Positions 1 to 11,772 are shown, counted from the first letter of the stretch. The stretch: DNA of 64,000 nucleotides from Dactylonectria macrodidyma (GCA_020744425.1 JAGMUV010000010.1:496001-560000), one strand, 5' to 3'. Notes: generated by a model from the sequence alone, not told the origin. Made by a program: numbers and translations.

Positions 1-1209
1 GGCAAAATTTAGCGCAATGAACCCCCTATGGCCAATGTAAATGCCTTTAAAAAGCAAGAAATGGTAGAACAAATCCCTATGAGTTGGACCACAAGCAGAA
101 ATCCAGCCCACGCCAAGAATGCTGCCAAAGCCCGCGATCACTGCCAGCTCCTTTGAGCGGTCTTTTTTCGCGAGTATGTCCTTTAGCCGGCCACGTAGCT
201 TGTCGCCCATGGCATTTAAACCCTTGAGCTTCTCGTCCGTCAGGAGCTTGGTCCCAACAGCGCCAACCTTCATACTAAAGACGTTGTTGTTAAAGGTGCC
301 TGAGTGGTGGAGATGACTCGGAGAATGAGGGTCAAACTGGGCCATTATGTCGGCGCGACCACCAAAGGCGCCGAAGCTGAAGCCGCCGCCGAAGTGCTTG
401 CCCATGGTCGTCAAGTCCGGGGTAATACCAAAGTGAATCTGAAGGCCTCCATACGCGAATCTCGACGTGATAGTCTCGTCAAAAATGAGAAGAGTGCCGT
501 TTCGTGTGGCCGCGTGACGCAGGAATTCCAAGAAAGCCTTGTCGCCGAGTTTGGCTCCTCCAGCACCCTGCATTGGTTCCACGATGATGGCGGCGATGTC
601 TTTGCTATCAGGGCCTTCAAGGACAGCCTTTGTCTTGTCGACATCGTTGAAATAGCCAAAGACATAGTCGTGCGGGACGTTCAGCGGGTTCTTGTATCCC
701 GCAGTGACGAACGACATACCGCCACCATGGTAACCGTTTTCGAAGACCAAGACTTTGGACCGACCAGTGAAGTTCAACGCAGCGGCGATGGCGAAAATGT
801 TGGCCTCTGAAGCGGAATTGCAGAACCGAATGCGGTCTACGCTTGGGAATCTGTCCACCAGCAGCCTGGCGAGCTCGGCCTCGGAAGGATGAGGGGAGCC
901 GTAGCCCAGTCCGTCCTTGGCGGTTTCCTCGATTGCTTTGAGAATTTTTGGGTGCGAGTGGCCGTAAATCCCAGCAAAGTATTCGGAGACGAAATCGATA
1001 TATGTCCGGCCATCGACTGAAGTCAGCTCGGCCCCTTTGCCGCTTGTAATGACCAGCGGGAAAGGATCCTGAGCCAAGACGGCTCGGGTGGTTCCTCCAG
1101 GAAAATACTCTGAAGCTTTTTGGATAACTTCCTTTGATATTTTGTTGTCTGCCTCATACCGAGAGAGGTATTCAGCGAGGAGACCTTCGGCTTTGATAGA
1201 CTCAGTCAT
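1..1209 (-). CDS. Class III PLP-dependent aminotransferase / glutamate-1-semialdehyde aminomutase-like, 3' end outside window
   Basis: An uninterrupted frame of 403 codons starts at the ATG at 1209-1207 and runs off the left edge, so the C-terminus is missing. The family uses pyridoxal phosphate to move an amino group between an amine and a keto or aldehyde compound. Visible marks are FCNSASEANIFA near residue 129 (cofactor phosphate region), GYHGGGM at 159, EPMQGAGG at 211, the cofactor-nitrogen Asp in IFDET (D244), and the Schiff-base lysine in TTMGKHFGGG (K271). The frame ends within GHRGFIALNFA, typical of the last quarter of the glutamate-1-semialdehyde aminomutase branch. Fungi do not make haem or chlorophyll by that route, so a secondary-metabolite or amino-acid substrate is more likely (inference). 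No signal peptide is seen, so it is probably cytosolic. It is codirectional with the FAD oxidoreductase at 2457-4169. The substrate cannot be told from sequence. Confidence 0.88.
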   Translation of the reverse strand, partial: MTESIKAEGLLAEYLSRYEADNKISKEVIQKASEYFPGGTTRAVLAQDPFPLVITSGKGAELTSVDGRTYIDFVSEYFAGIYGHSHPKILKAIEETAKDGLGYGSPHPSEAELARLLVDRFPSVDRIRFCNSASEANIFAIAAALNFTGRSKVLVFENGYHGGGMSFVTAGYKNPLNVPHDYVFGYFNDVDKTKAVLEGPDSKDIAAIIVEPMQGAGGAKLGDKAFLEFLRHAATRNGTLLIFDETITSRFAYGGLQIHFGITPDLTTMGKHFGGGFSFGAFGGRADIMAQFDPHSPSHLHHSGTFNNNVFSMKVGAVGTKLLTDEKLKGLNAMGDKLRGRLKDILAKKDRSKELAVIAGFGSILGVGWISACGPTHRDLFYHFLLFKGIYIGHRGFIALNFA

Positions 1210-2456
1210 GACTGTGGATCTGGACGAGCAGGATCGGGCTTGTCTGGCTGGTAACAATGACAACTTGAACAAGGAATGAAGAGGTAGACTGTTGGAAAAC
1301 CCAAATTGTACTTGATCCTGTACTTTCGCCCAAAGGTCAAAGGTCCTACAACATCATTCCATTTAAGGGTGAAACCCGGCTTCTGGAGCAGCATCTCGAA
1401 CCGGGACTCGCAGTCCTCGGCCTCCGTGCTCCTGATCCAATCTACCGTGTCCATATGCCCCCGCAATGGTCCCATGCATCTTCTCGTTATAACTTTCCAT
1501 GCAAATAGGCCTTTCCGTTCTTTCCATACCGCGCTTAGATTTGCTCACTTTCCCCGCGCTCGGCGGACACAGCTAAGTGGATGCCGAGTGCGAATTACGG
1601 TACAGGGTAAGGATTCCGCGCCGCCCCATCCATGACGACATCAAGTGAATTGAGCTTAGCGTAAGACGCTTAATGAACCTCGGTTCTAGGTTCAGAATCA
1701 CGGGGGTTGCAGCTTGGGGCAGAACAGCAGGGTCAAAAATTAAGCGCTCTAGGACAGCTCAGTTTGTTTCTCTAGCGAGGCCCTTCAATCGCTGAAGAGG
1801 TGCGCTCCTAGCATCGGAAGCTATCATTCTTGGCATCATCAGGTTTTGTGACGGGTTGGTACATATTTCAAAGTGACAGGCGTGAATCGTGGGTCATTTG
1901 CCGGAGATGAATCCGTGGACCCCAAAGAATGATGGAACAGTATGGCCTACTACCAGCGTTGAGTCCACCAGACGGCTGAGCACACCGAAAAGTTCATAGT
2001 AGCATTGGTTGAGTTCTATGGGCGCGGGAATATTTGAAGAAGATCTCGTGGGCCGTGGACTATAGCTTCTGTCGGCTTCCTGGTTGCTTGTCGCCAATAA
2101 AGGTCTACGCAGAACTACTACGGTCATGCGATTAGACGGTACATTGTATCCACAACTCTAGCGTGATGATTGCATATATTGATAGTTCTTCTTCATAGAC
2201 CTGCATGAAAAGTTGCGGGTATCGAAAGGAGACTATCAACAGCTTTCAGTGGCTGAAGGACGCAGTACGGATGGCCCGATTGACCACAGATGGACCGCTA
2301 GGTTGGTCTGTCCCTCGGCTACCTTACATTCCGATTCGACATCCCCCGGGTTGGCGTCAACATGAATCCCACATGCTGGCCACCGAGAGAATGCTTTCTC
2401 ACCACTGCAAAGCACCCCATGGTCAGCTCAAGGTAAACCGCGTCTTCGTATCATTT
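1210..2456. other. Intergenic: promoter side of the aminotransferase, 3' side of the FAD oxidoreductase
   Basis: No convincing gene was found. A short minus-strand stretch around 1260-1475 contains WIRSTEAEDCESRF and LLQKPGF, faintly like the end of a fungal O-methyltransferase. It has no start, cofactor motif or partner exon, so I do not call it. Confidence 0.5.
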
Positions 2457-4169
2457 TCAGCGCAGGGTGTCATAAGCCTTGCCCAACTTGAAACCTCCAG
2501 CACGAAGGGTTTGGAACACTCCCTGTGGATCGTACTTGGCTGACACCTCTCGCATCAGTTTGACCGATTCAGCGCCGTAACTGCCCATAGGGTTTTGGAA
2601 TTGGCTCGCGTAGTTGGCGTAGAGATAATCGTGATCTTTGCCGAGCTCCTGGGCCTTCTTCTTCGTTGCGGTGAGGATCTTTTCGATCAGCTTGTACACA
2701 AGCTCGGCACCCTTGGGGTCATTGAAGCGCATCGCCGGGTTGAACAGGAGCAACGGCTCGTCTGATTCACCCAGAGACCCCATGATGTTGCCGCCGTTTC
2801 GCTCCCGGCCGAGGCGTCGCATGTTGGGAGAGATTGTCTGGATGGACCCCGTAGGGGAGAAGCCAGCAACTTGACCGCTCACCAGAAGCTTGTCAGACTC
2901 TGCCATGAATGTGTCGATGTAGAACCGTAGAACCTCTGGGTCATGCTTTGTGATGAGGACCCAGTACGAGTTGTAGTTTCCGCGAGGGGAGAGATTTCCC
3001 ATGCTGATAGTCAGATCCGACATGTTTCGTATGCCCGTTTCATCCAGGACAGCAGGCAAGTCCATGAACGTCTTCATCAGCTCTGGAGGAGAGTTTTCCA
3101 CGGCGACGCTGTACTCCAAGTCGTTGGCGAATACCCAGTTGCCCTCGTACACACCCGTGTTGATGACGACTGATACGTGAGGATCTCTTCTTGTGGAGAC
3201 GGCTGCGTATTCATGGAAAGCGCTGAGCAACGGATCCAGATGCTCAATCGTTTGTGCCCTCATCCCTCCCCACATGCCATTATACGGGACCGCCTCGAGC
3301 GTGAAGGAGGTTGCGATGCCGAAGTTGGCGCCTCCGCCTCGGAGAACCTTGAAGAGGTCTACATTTTGGATCGAGCTGGCAGTCGTTATGGTGCCATTTG
3401 CAAGGACTATCTCGTATGATCGGATATTCTCAGTTCCCCAGCCGTATTCGTTTGATAAGAAAGAGATTCCCCCTAAGATACGGCGTCAGATGTTCCGTTC
3501 TCAGGAGTTTTCAGGCCCGACAGCACAGAACGATGAGACTTACCCGCCATTAAGAAACCACCAACACCAACATCAGCGTCCCGCCCTCCGATGACGGTGA
3601 TGCCCAAAGGCTCGAGGGCAGTGTAGACGTCTACCCATCGCAGTCCCGGCCCCAAGGTGACAGTATCGTGACCTTCTGATACTTCGATCTTGTCAAGCTT
3701 GGCAAGGTCGATACCAAGGCCACCATCGACGCTGGACTCACCGCTAAACCTGCCATGCCCTCCGCTTTTGATAGCGAAAGGGCATGACGCATGCTGCGCG
3801 ACAACGACTCCGAGCGAGACATCGCCAACGTTGACAGGTTGATATATACATGCTTGGAAAGTTGTGGCTTGCGCTCTATCCCAGTAGTTATATCGCACTT
3901 TCTCGTAGCCTGCTGTACCAGGGTAATGGACCTGACCGGGTCGGATTGTGGAAAGGAGTTCGCACTAGATCGAGAAGACGTTAGTCTAAGTATGAACGTT
4001 GATGAGAAAGGGGACCTACCGCCGTAGGACAGGAAGACTCGGTGAATGGGGGCAGAGTTTGTCCTGGAAACAGAGTCTGCTGGCCGAAGTCAGTTGCCAT
4101 CACGGACTGTGCCATTGTCGAAATGGCCCAACCGCAATAAGACAGCTCGTTGCCGGTTAACTTCACCAT
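2457..4169 (-). CDS. Berberine-bridge-like FAD-linked oxidoreductase, copy 1
   Basis: Three exons join in frame: 4169-4020, 3964-3544 and 3472-2457 (introns of 55 and 71 bp), giving about 528 residues. The N-terminal FAD_binding_4 domain has FAIKSGGHGRFSG, whose His is the usual covalent FAD attachment residue, then GGRDADVGVGGFL and VLRGGGANFGIATSF. No second cysteine linkage is seen, so a singly linked FAD is expected. The C-terminal BBE segment has YANYASQFQNPMG. Such enzymes oxidise alcohols, amines or carbon skeletons with O2 in fungal secondary metabolism and are often secreted. It is a paralogue of the plus-strand gene at 7753-9465: the middle exon is exactly 421 bp in both and both introns fall at the same positions. 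The start is uncertain. The ATG at 4169 lacks the clear signal peptide of copy 2, so an upstream exon may be missing. Confidence 0.85.
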
Positions 4170-5086
4170 GCTGCTGTCGAGACTGTGTCGCTCTAAGTGC
4201 TGTCGTAATCCTGGGTAATGACTTGCCGATAACCTCGCAGTGAGTAGGGAACTCTTGCTCGTCAAGTAAGAGCCTTGCAATGGCAGGTATATATGTCTTG
4301 CTGGTTACGCTTCTCTTGTGGTCTTCAAGAACCGCCAGCCGCAGCATTCATCAGGCTCCGTGGCGTGGTATATGCACGTTGCCAAGGGTGCCCGCGGCGA
4401 GACTCCACTGACCTAAGCAGCCCCGGATTGAGACTTTCTCGGGCCTCCGAAGCCACGATCCGCATGCTCTCCGGCATCGATCAGCTGCAGTAATGTATCT
4501 CCACTCTGTGCTGAAGGTGGTCATCGCGCTTAGACATGCCCAAGCCAACGGCGTCCTCGGGCCCCGAGGCGTCCGATCTTTGATACCTCGTTCCGATTGG
4601 TCAACCAGAGCATCGATTCTACCTCAACATTGGATCCACAATTTGCTCAAGTTGGACTGTTACTCCTCGGGTTGATCGAACGAATTGTAGCGCTTTCCTC
4701 GGACAGACGCCCATTTTCTTGTATGTGTGTGTGTGAACTGTTCCAGAATGGCATATGGCTCTGCTTGTGAAGATGTCTTTCAATGCGCAGTGTGTTGATT
4801 TATCGACAGATGGAAGCACTGCGACGTAGCTTGAGTGAGGTGAGCAGTTGGTGATGCGCAAGCCTTCGGGTTCATTTAGTTTGGCTATAGAAAATTCCGG
4901 TAGTCTGAAGTAAGAGCAGGACTAGGGCTGAAGGACGTCGGGCCCTGACATCTTGAGCCATGAAAACTTGCCTATCCTTCTCCACAGCCTGCCCACATGG
5001 ATTTGGTTGTGCTGCACTTACAAAACCCCGTGATGCAATCCAGAAGCCGCTAGAAAATCATGATATTTCTCACTAAAAACCTTCCC
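4170..5086. other. Intergenic between FAD oxidoreductase and Zn2Cys6 regulator
   Basis: This holds the upstream region of the minus-strand FAD oxidoreductase, possibly an unrecognised first exon, and the 3' flank of the regulator. There is a short TG-repeat near 4720-4733. No other gene is supported. Confidence 0.5.
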
Positions 5087-7110
5087 TCATCCAAAGCAAT
5101 ATGCCTCACTGGCCCCGACCACTTTCGACAAACCATCCAGCCCGAAGATATCGTCGGGTGAATTCCATAATTCCTTCAGCAGCTCGATCTCCCGGGTGAC
5201 GATCCCCATTGGAGGGCTAAACACTCTAAGATTAGCCAAAGGCAGTTGCTGTTGCTCTGAGCTCCTCGCATACGATCCCACAACAATGGCCGGCCACCAG
5301 GTGGTGTTTTCCCAAGTCGTCCTTTTGATTCGATCCAGAATGTCGAGCGTCTCGTCAACTATCGGCTGCGTGGCCACAACAAGACGGCTCTGCTCTTCCC
5401 CGTGGCGCAGGTATGCTGAGTAGAGGAAAAGGAGGAGCGAATTCTGGATGGCGAAAGCTGAGGCGACCATAGGTGATTCATCCGACCTCCGAGCCCTCTC
5501 CATCTCCTCCCGAGCAGCCCGCTCCTCCGGCCCCTCGCAGCCACCCAGGGCATTAAGCCACGTGTCGGTGTACTTGTACTGGGTCTCACATGGGTCCTGA
5601 GGTGGCTGCCAGGACGAGATGTCATGTAGGAGCCTGTTGAATTCTACTGCGCACCCGAGATCCCGGCCCGTCGAGATTTCCAAGTCCCGGGTTGAGTAGA
5701 ACTTGTGCAGGGTGGGAATCATCTCGTAGAGGTCCGCAGCACAGCCGAAATATGCCCCAAACGTCTCATAGCTTTTGAGGAACGTGAAGCGTCCTTCGTG
5801 GATTAGCCTGACCAAGTCGATTGAGTCGTTGCCGCTCTTGTCGCCGGACCGTGGAAATCGTAGCACTGACAAGAACTGCAGGTGTGCCATGTTTTCGAGC
5901 AGGTAGGCAACCAGCTCCATCCGGCTGTTTGCGTGCTTTGACTCCAGGGCTCTGGCTACAGGGTAGATTGCGCGAAGATGAAGCTGGAGGGTTCCGTTGA
6001 AGTTTCCGCCGAGGCACTGGTTGGAGAAGTTTCATGAGTTAGCCGCAGCAGGTTCCAAGGACCCCAAGACGGCAGCGTTTCCGTTATCGGGGTAAATGAC
6101 ATCATGTTTCATGCAACGCATATCGATCGAGCGAGGTACAACAGAGAGAAACAGAGGGCCGGGGAAACTGCGAGGCTTGAATAGCAAGAGAAATAAGTTG
6201 GAGCTCACATCGTGCTCCGCGAGTAGGCAAGTTACCAACATCAAGCGGAGAGTATCATCGCTCATTGCCGAGCTACTACCAACCCAATCCTTCAATGCCA
6301 GTTGCAGCCCGGTGATGGAGTGAAGGAGGAATCTGGTGGTGGCCTCCTCGATTACTTGGTTGCTGGACATGCTAGCCGCCAAATGAACACTCCCCACCGC
6401 TAGCACTGCGTTCATGACCAGCTCGTCCGGCTCTGCGAACTGCAGAACGGTGCTCTTTCAGACATTTGTTGCGCCTGGCTTTTGGGACATCATCCTGTCA
6501 GATGTGTATTCCGCGTAGTACCTCAAAACGTCCTGGGACGTCGAGTCCAGAGCTGCCCAGGTGCCGCAAATTGTGGTGAGGAAAGGCGGGTTTGGAACAT
6601 CTGGATGTTTCTTGAGACTCGCTCGCTTAGTAGACCGCCTAGGGGGTGATGTCTTGGACAGCGTTGCCACGTGCGTTGATGTTTCCGCGGCTTCTGGAGG
6701 TGTGCAAGGCGGAGGTATCTCAACCACGTCGTCCCATGGCCCTGAGATGAAGTCGGGCAAGGACCAAGGGGGCGATGACGCCGGCGGCGAGGTTGATGTA
6801 GATTGCGAACATGCCGATGGCGGCGACAGACTCTGGGGAATCGTTGACACGTCCGACTTGCGCGTCTTGTTGATTCGACTCGACACCTGAGAGAGACATT
6901 TGATGGCGTCTCGCCCTCAATGCCCAGATTAAGGCGCCATGCAAGCTCATCAGACTGCAGCCACGAGCACGGTTGGCCAAGCTTCTTGCAGCTGGTGCAG
7001 ATGGGCTTCTCCTCGGCGCACTTCTTCCTCCTCAGGCGACAGCAGAGGCAACCCGTCTTGGATCGCGCGAGCCTGGGACGGGCGGCCTTTGTGAGGGTCA
7101 GGGGAGGCAT
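5087..7110 (-). CDS. Zn(II)2Cys6 fungal transcription factor with in-frame TGA; possibly inactive
   Basis: The ATG at 7110 opens a short basic stretch followed by a zinc cluster with six Cys, spaced C-x2-C-x6-C in CLCCRLRRKKC and ending CTSCKKLGQPC. A Ser/Pro-rich linker follows, then a fungal-type middle and C-terminal region (DVLRYYAEYTSDRM, MNAVLAVGSVHLAAS, LMLVTCLLAEHD joined to CLGGNFNGTLQLHLRAIY). The last intron, 6208-6017, is clean (GTGAGC...CAG, 192 bp), and the last exon is 6016-5087. Two problems are visible. A TGA at 6460-6458 interrupts a frame that otherwise continues (ATNV, stop, KSTVLQFAEPDEL) with no plausible intron to remove it. The zinc-cluster frame also joins the next exon only through a weak GAG acceptor near 6879. 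It is either a sequencing error or a broken regulator. Its place between two paralogous oxidoreductases suggests a cluster-specific activator (inference). Confidence 0.72.
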
Positions 7111-7752
7111 GCCGGAAGATTGGGGGTTCATTGATGCGTTGGTGCAGCTTCCGGATTGGGGCAAATCACCAGTCTGCTGAGAAAAGCATGCCATTCTGCT
7201 GGTTATCAGTGTCTTTGTCGGTGATACATACAACGGGTCACGGCTCTAGGTCAATCCAATCCATCGCAGGGCATGGGTGTCTTTTCGAATTCGGGGCCCG
7301 CGGATCTCGACACTATGCCCGTGTTTTGACTTCACATCAACTGGACCCGAAGCGAGGATTCGAGATTGGAGATACCTCAGCACGGGGTTGTGTACTCAAT
7401 ATTTCGGCCCGGTCGCTTTTAGTGGCGTATCTAGAACCGGTTAGCAAAAGGATGATCACTTGGCCGACTCTTATCAGCATCCGGGCGTTTAGATACGAGA
7501 TTGGAATCGAGGGGGCAGCTGGTCAGACTCTGGACCATATGGATGGATCTCCTTGTCCGCGGACGCCGTACGGCAGGCTCCAGGATCTTGATGGACACCA
7601 ATTAAAGCGGCTCTACTGTCGGGATCATGACGCCTGTGCCACCGTTGACGTCTTGACGACGTATAACTAAGGCCTTTAATGCATTGCAGTTACCATGATG
7701 GCCTTTGGAGCCTCCCGAACTCCATGCCTGATACGAAATTGCCTCAACCAAA
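7111..7752. promoter_or_regulatory. Divergent promoter region between the regulator and FAD oxidoreductase copy 2
   Basis: These 642 bp separate two genes transcribed away from each other, so the promoters of both must lie here. A CGG/CCG-rich patch at 7290-7450 contains several CGG and CCG triplets, the half-sites favoured by Zn2Cys6 proteins in general. No palindromic site could be singled out, and no TATA box stands out. Confidence 0.45.
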
Positions 7753-9465
7753 ATGCGTCTGATACATCGCACCTCCAGCACTACCCTTCTCACTACATTA
7801 CTGCACACTTTAGGCAGCGCCAGTAGCTTTTACGACAGCATACGCTCCATCCAGAGCCTGATAGGCATCTCGAACAACTCTTCACACACCCAGGAGTCTT
7901 TGCCCTGGGCAGCTGCGGTGAGAGCTACCATGGCTTGACTTCTACCAACGAACAAAGCGCCAGCTAACGCTTCCTTACAGTGTGAGCTGTTGTCGACGAT
8001 TCACCCCGACGAGACTCTTCTCCCCGGTACAGCTGCCTATGAAGGCGTGAAAGCTAAATATTGGGATGGCTCCCAGAGAGACTCCAATCCTGGCTGCATC
8101 TTCCAACCACGCTCACCCGAAGATGTGTCCTTCTCTCTCGTCATTTTCCAACACACCAAATGCCCGTTTGCCATCAAGAGCGGCGGCCACGGCCAATGGC
8201 ACGGCGAATCCTCGATTGATGCAGGGGTGACCATCGATCTAGCCCGCATCGCCCACCTTGAGCTCGACGAGAAGGCCCAAAGTCTAAGCGTCGGTCCAGG
8301 CAATCGAGGGGTGGATGTATACACTGCCCTCGAGCCGCTTGGCTTGACCGTCGTCGGGGGCCGTTCTGCTTATGTGGGAGTTGGAGGGTTTTTGCAGGGC
8401 GGTAAGTCGCTCACTTTTTAATTTGCAGCAATTCATCGGCTGATCTGAACCAAAATAGGGGGCATCTCCTTCCACTCCAATTTGTACGGGTGGGCGCTCG
8501 ATAACATCAAGGAGTTTCAAGTCGTATTGGGAAACGGTACTATTACTCGGGCAAGCCATACCGAGAACCCTACACTATACAAGGCTCTCAGAGGTGGTGG
8601 TGCCAACTTTGGCATCGTCACCTCGTTCGTTCTCGACACCTACCCATACACTGGGGGCTGGGGAGGAATATGGGCCACCACGATCGACCAGGAGGATGCC
8701 GTCATCGACGCCCTCCTGGAATACGGTGAAAAGGTGAAAGAAGATCCCAAGCCTTCATTCCTGCTCAGTGTTCACTTCCACGAGGGCCAGTTCATTTTGG
8801 CAGCTGATCTGTTCTACTGCGATGGAGTATCCACACGACCTACAGCTTTCGACAAGCTCTACGAGATTCCGGCGATCCTTGAAACGGCAGGTCCTAAGAG
8901 TCTGTCCAAAAAGACCTGGGAGATGGCCCAGTCATACCCAGAGGGCTACTACAACACCATGTGGGTGTTTTGCACTAAGGTTGATAAACGACTCATCAAG
9001 TTGTACTCTGCTGCTTGGCAGCGTGAAGGCGGCAAACTGGCTGATATCAATGGCATCAGAATGACTGCTGTGATCCAACTGATTACAGCCTCGACGGCTT
9101 CATTCTTCAGCCGACGCGGCGGAAATTCGCTCGGCCTTCCTGACAGCGAACCGATTCTGATGTTCAACGTTGAACCTCACTGGAAAGATGCCACGCAGAG
9201 CCGGCGTGTGTACCGCGCAATGAAGATTGTTGCTGATGAAGTCATGGATGAGGCTGGACGTCTGGGACTTGCCGTGGACTACACGTACATCAACTATGCC
9301 AGCCAGTTCCAAAACGGGTTCGGGAGATCGACCGAGGGAAGTCCTGCCAATAGTCGGAAGTTTTTGGAAGAGGTGTCGCAGGAATATGATCCCCAAAGGG
9401 TGTTTCAAGACTTGAGAGGTGCCGGATTCAAGCTCGAGGGGGCATACTTATCAGAGACTCCATGA
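7753..9465 (+). CDS. Secreted berberine-bridge-like FAD-linked oxidoreductase, copy 2
   Basis: Exons 7753-7917, 7981-8401 and 8459-9465 (introns of 63 and 57 bp, GTGAGA...ACAG and GTAAGT...TAG) give 530 residues. Residues 1-25 form a signal peptide (basic start, Leu/Thr core, GSASS), so the enzyme is probably secreted. The FAD domain has FAIKSGGHGQWHG (flavin-linking His at about 125), GGRSAYVGVGGFLQGGG and LRGGGANFGIVTSF. The BBE tail has YINYASQFQNGFG. Length and domain order match the family. It is an inverted paralogue of copy 1 with identical intron positions, so the pair arose by local duplication. The two may catalyse successive oxidations or be redundant; substrates are unknown. The start fits the signal peptide and the length of copy 1. 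Confidence 0.92.
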
Positions 9466-10007
9466 TTTCTCGGACATATAATGAGTATTACTTGTAAAAA
9501 CACCTGGATATTCGCACGAATTCGTAGGCATTGGGTTCTACGGGCTGCATTTATGTTAAGCTTAGGGGTCCATCCATGTCAACCAACTTCTCGGTAACGA
9601 CTCGCTATTCCTAATGGCCAGCTACCTCATTAATTGCAACTGCGTACCATGATCAGTCTTCTTGAACTTTGGGCCTCTTCGTACGGCGTTCGCCTTTGTA
9701 GTGGCTTGCAGTGCTCCCGAACCAGCACAGCACTTGCAGCGTTGGCAGCCTCGAGAAGTAGGGCGACTCAAGGCGAGCACAAAGCCGACACAGAACTCTG
9801 AGTGTATTAGTGGCATTAAGCTTGCGCATAGAGCACTGGCCGTTCAACATCGCGCAAGTTCAGTGGGTTTGCTGTGGTGGCTAGTAGTATAGTGAAAGCT
9901 GCCACGGAGATGGCCACACGAGAATTCACTTCCACTCTGAGAAGATGACCATGGTTTTGGCAAATCATCTTGACCCATTAAAGCTGGAGAACCCCCTACT
10001 CTTCACC
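9466..10007. other. Intergenic, convergent 3' ends
   Basis: This is 3' flank of FAD oxidoreductase copy 2 and of the decayed dehydrogenase. No gene, RNA or repeat is recognised. Confidence 0.5.
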
Positions 10008-10948
10008 TCATTCCAGCTTCTTTCCTCTCTGTCGCAGGATGACTTCAAGCTTATTCAACCCAAACTGCTTGTACGCGGTCTCATCCAGCAGCCACTCGCC
10101 AAACAACAACCTGATGAGCCAGATCTTGGTGGTCATTCAGCCCGCCCAAAACCACTTGGCTGTACCACCAATCCAACCGCCCAGCCATCCGTCACCCTTA
10201 ACAGCTTCATCAACCGGCCTCCTCGCATATTCACTTGTCTCCACTGTCGAATTGCTCTGCGAGAAGAGCAGACGCCGTGCGTATTAATCTTTGATGGGGA
10301 GGTAGATTGAGTCTGGAGGCAACGAGCGATCAGCCTTGGCAATCTGGCTCTTGACAGTCCCCGTGAGAGATACCATGAGCTTTACACCGAAGGGACGCAA
10401 TTCCTGCCTGAGTGTGCGGCTGTACGAGTTCAAGGCTCCTTTGGTAGCACAATAGACAGACCCAAAGACGTAGGGCGAGAGAGATGACAAACTGCTGATC
10501 ATGATGATGAGGCCACGCGCCTTGATAAGGAGCGGTGCGAAAGCCTGGACCATAGCCATAATACCAAAAACGTTGGCTTCGAATGTCTACCGTACCTCGT
10601 TTATATCGATGTCCATAGCGGGGACGGTATTAGTGAGGCCGCTCTCGGTGATCAGTCAGCGGTCTAGATATCAACTTGGGAGAATCGGTGCACCTACGCA
10701 TTATTCACAAGAATATAGAGATGCCCATTAGTCAACTCTCCGACCTCTTTCCTGCAAGATGCAATGCCATCTGCCGAGGTTACATCCAGAGACACCACAG
10801 ACATTCCCGCATCTACCAGCTCGTTTAGGAGATGCGGGCGGCGAGCCGTGGCTATGACTTGGAAGCCTGGCGGATTACATCTGTTAACAAACTGGAGTCG
10901 AAGAAGACCCGAAGTCGATTCTGGGCGAGAATGACTGATTACGAGCAT
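10008..10948 (-). pseudogene. AYR1-like short-chain dehydrogenase/reductase pseudogene
   Basis: Read on the minus strand this is an almost full-length classical SDR of the 1-acyldihydroxyacetone-phosphate reductase type. It has GFQVIATARRP, VVSLDVTS, LYILVNNA, then a 56-bp intron starting GTAGGT with branch point CTGAC. It continues with FEANVFGIMAMVQAFAPLL, IIMISSLSSL, the catalytic YCATKGALNSYS and ELRPFGVKLMVS. It is broken: the glycine-rich TGxxxGIG nucleotide loop is missing, a TAG lies just before TFEANVFG, a TAA follows YLPIKD, and a TGA interrupts the end (WFWAG, stop, MTTKIW). Similarity continues to a final TGA at 10,010-10,008. Three nonsense codons and a lost cofactor loop rule out function. 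All three stops could come from C-to-T or G-to-A changes. Confidence 0.85.
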
Positions 10949-11772
10949 TGGTTAATGGGACTCAATGGTACCTCTGCCATGAAACTCCTTGCACAGCGCG
11001 TGGCCAATACCACCTGGGGTGCAGCTGCGTAAGGTCCTGGTACCGAACCGGACTCCGCGGGCTGCGAGGACCGGCCTCGGCAGCGGTGCGATCCGGGACG
11101 CTTAGTTCGTGGAGGGGACCGCACAGCCCAAAGTGTTTGGAGCTTTACCAAACGTAAGCGCCATTGTACTAGGGAATAGGTTAAGTAGCGCTAGCGTTCA
11201 ATAATCCGGGGTTTGCTGAGCAGCTGGTGGCATCAAATTGGGCGAAATCGGCTCGGTAGCCTCGGCTCCTGCGACGTCGACGGTCACGGCGCTCGCATGT
11301 TAGACTGAATGCATGGTTCACTAAAATGTGATGCTTTGTGATATCCAGCAGGTTGTTGACTGCTGATGATCAGAAAAACCAACCTCTGGAGATATGTGTT
11401 GGAAGTCAGGGGTGTGAGACGATCAAGTCAGTCGCAAAGCCCTAGAACATTCTACGGCTACCCATACCTGTATATAGATGGTGGCCCTTCCGCCTCTCAC
11501 TTGTGAATCAAGCAATCCTAATCTTCTCATTCCAACAATATGGTGTTGATTAAGCTGGTGCGGCTTGGGACGCAACCAATCCTGGAGGAGGTTGACATCA
11601 CGAGGAACAGTCGGAAGTCAAGGTAACCAATTATGCTTTGAGTGAAACCTTTTCAATTCGCAACGATAATGCTCTCGGCCACGATTCAAGGTAAACAATA
11701 ATTCGAATTGCGCTCTGCTGAATCATATCTTAGGACAAACAACGACAAGAAACAACTAGACGCCCTGAACCT
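10949..11772. other. Intergenic with a promoter-like patch
   Basis: No gene could be confirmed. A TATA-like TGTATATAG near 11,470 is followed about 70 bp later by an ATG at 11,540 opening MVLIKLVRLGTQ, which stops after about 28 codons. It may be the first exon of a lost gene; nothing downstream joins it convincingly. Confidence 0.35.

Noticed and set aside
304..810. 168-codon plus-strand open frame
   Set aside because: It lies entirely antisense to the well-supported aminotransferase and has no domain.
1206..1475. Minus-strand frame with WIRSTEAEDCESRF, faintly like an O-methyltransferase end
   Set aside because: Too short, overlaps the aminotransferase start, and lacks any methyltransferase cofactor motif or upstream exon.
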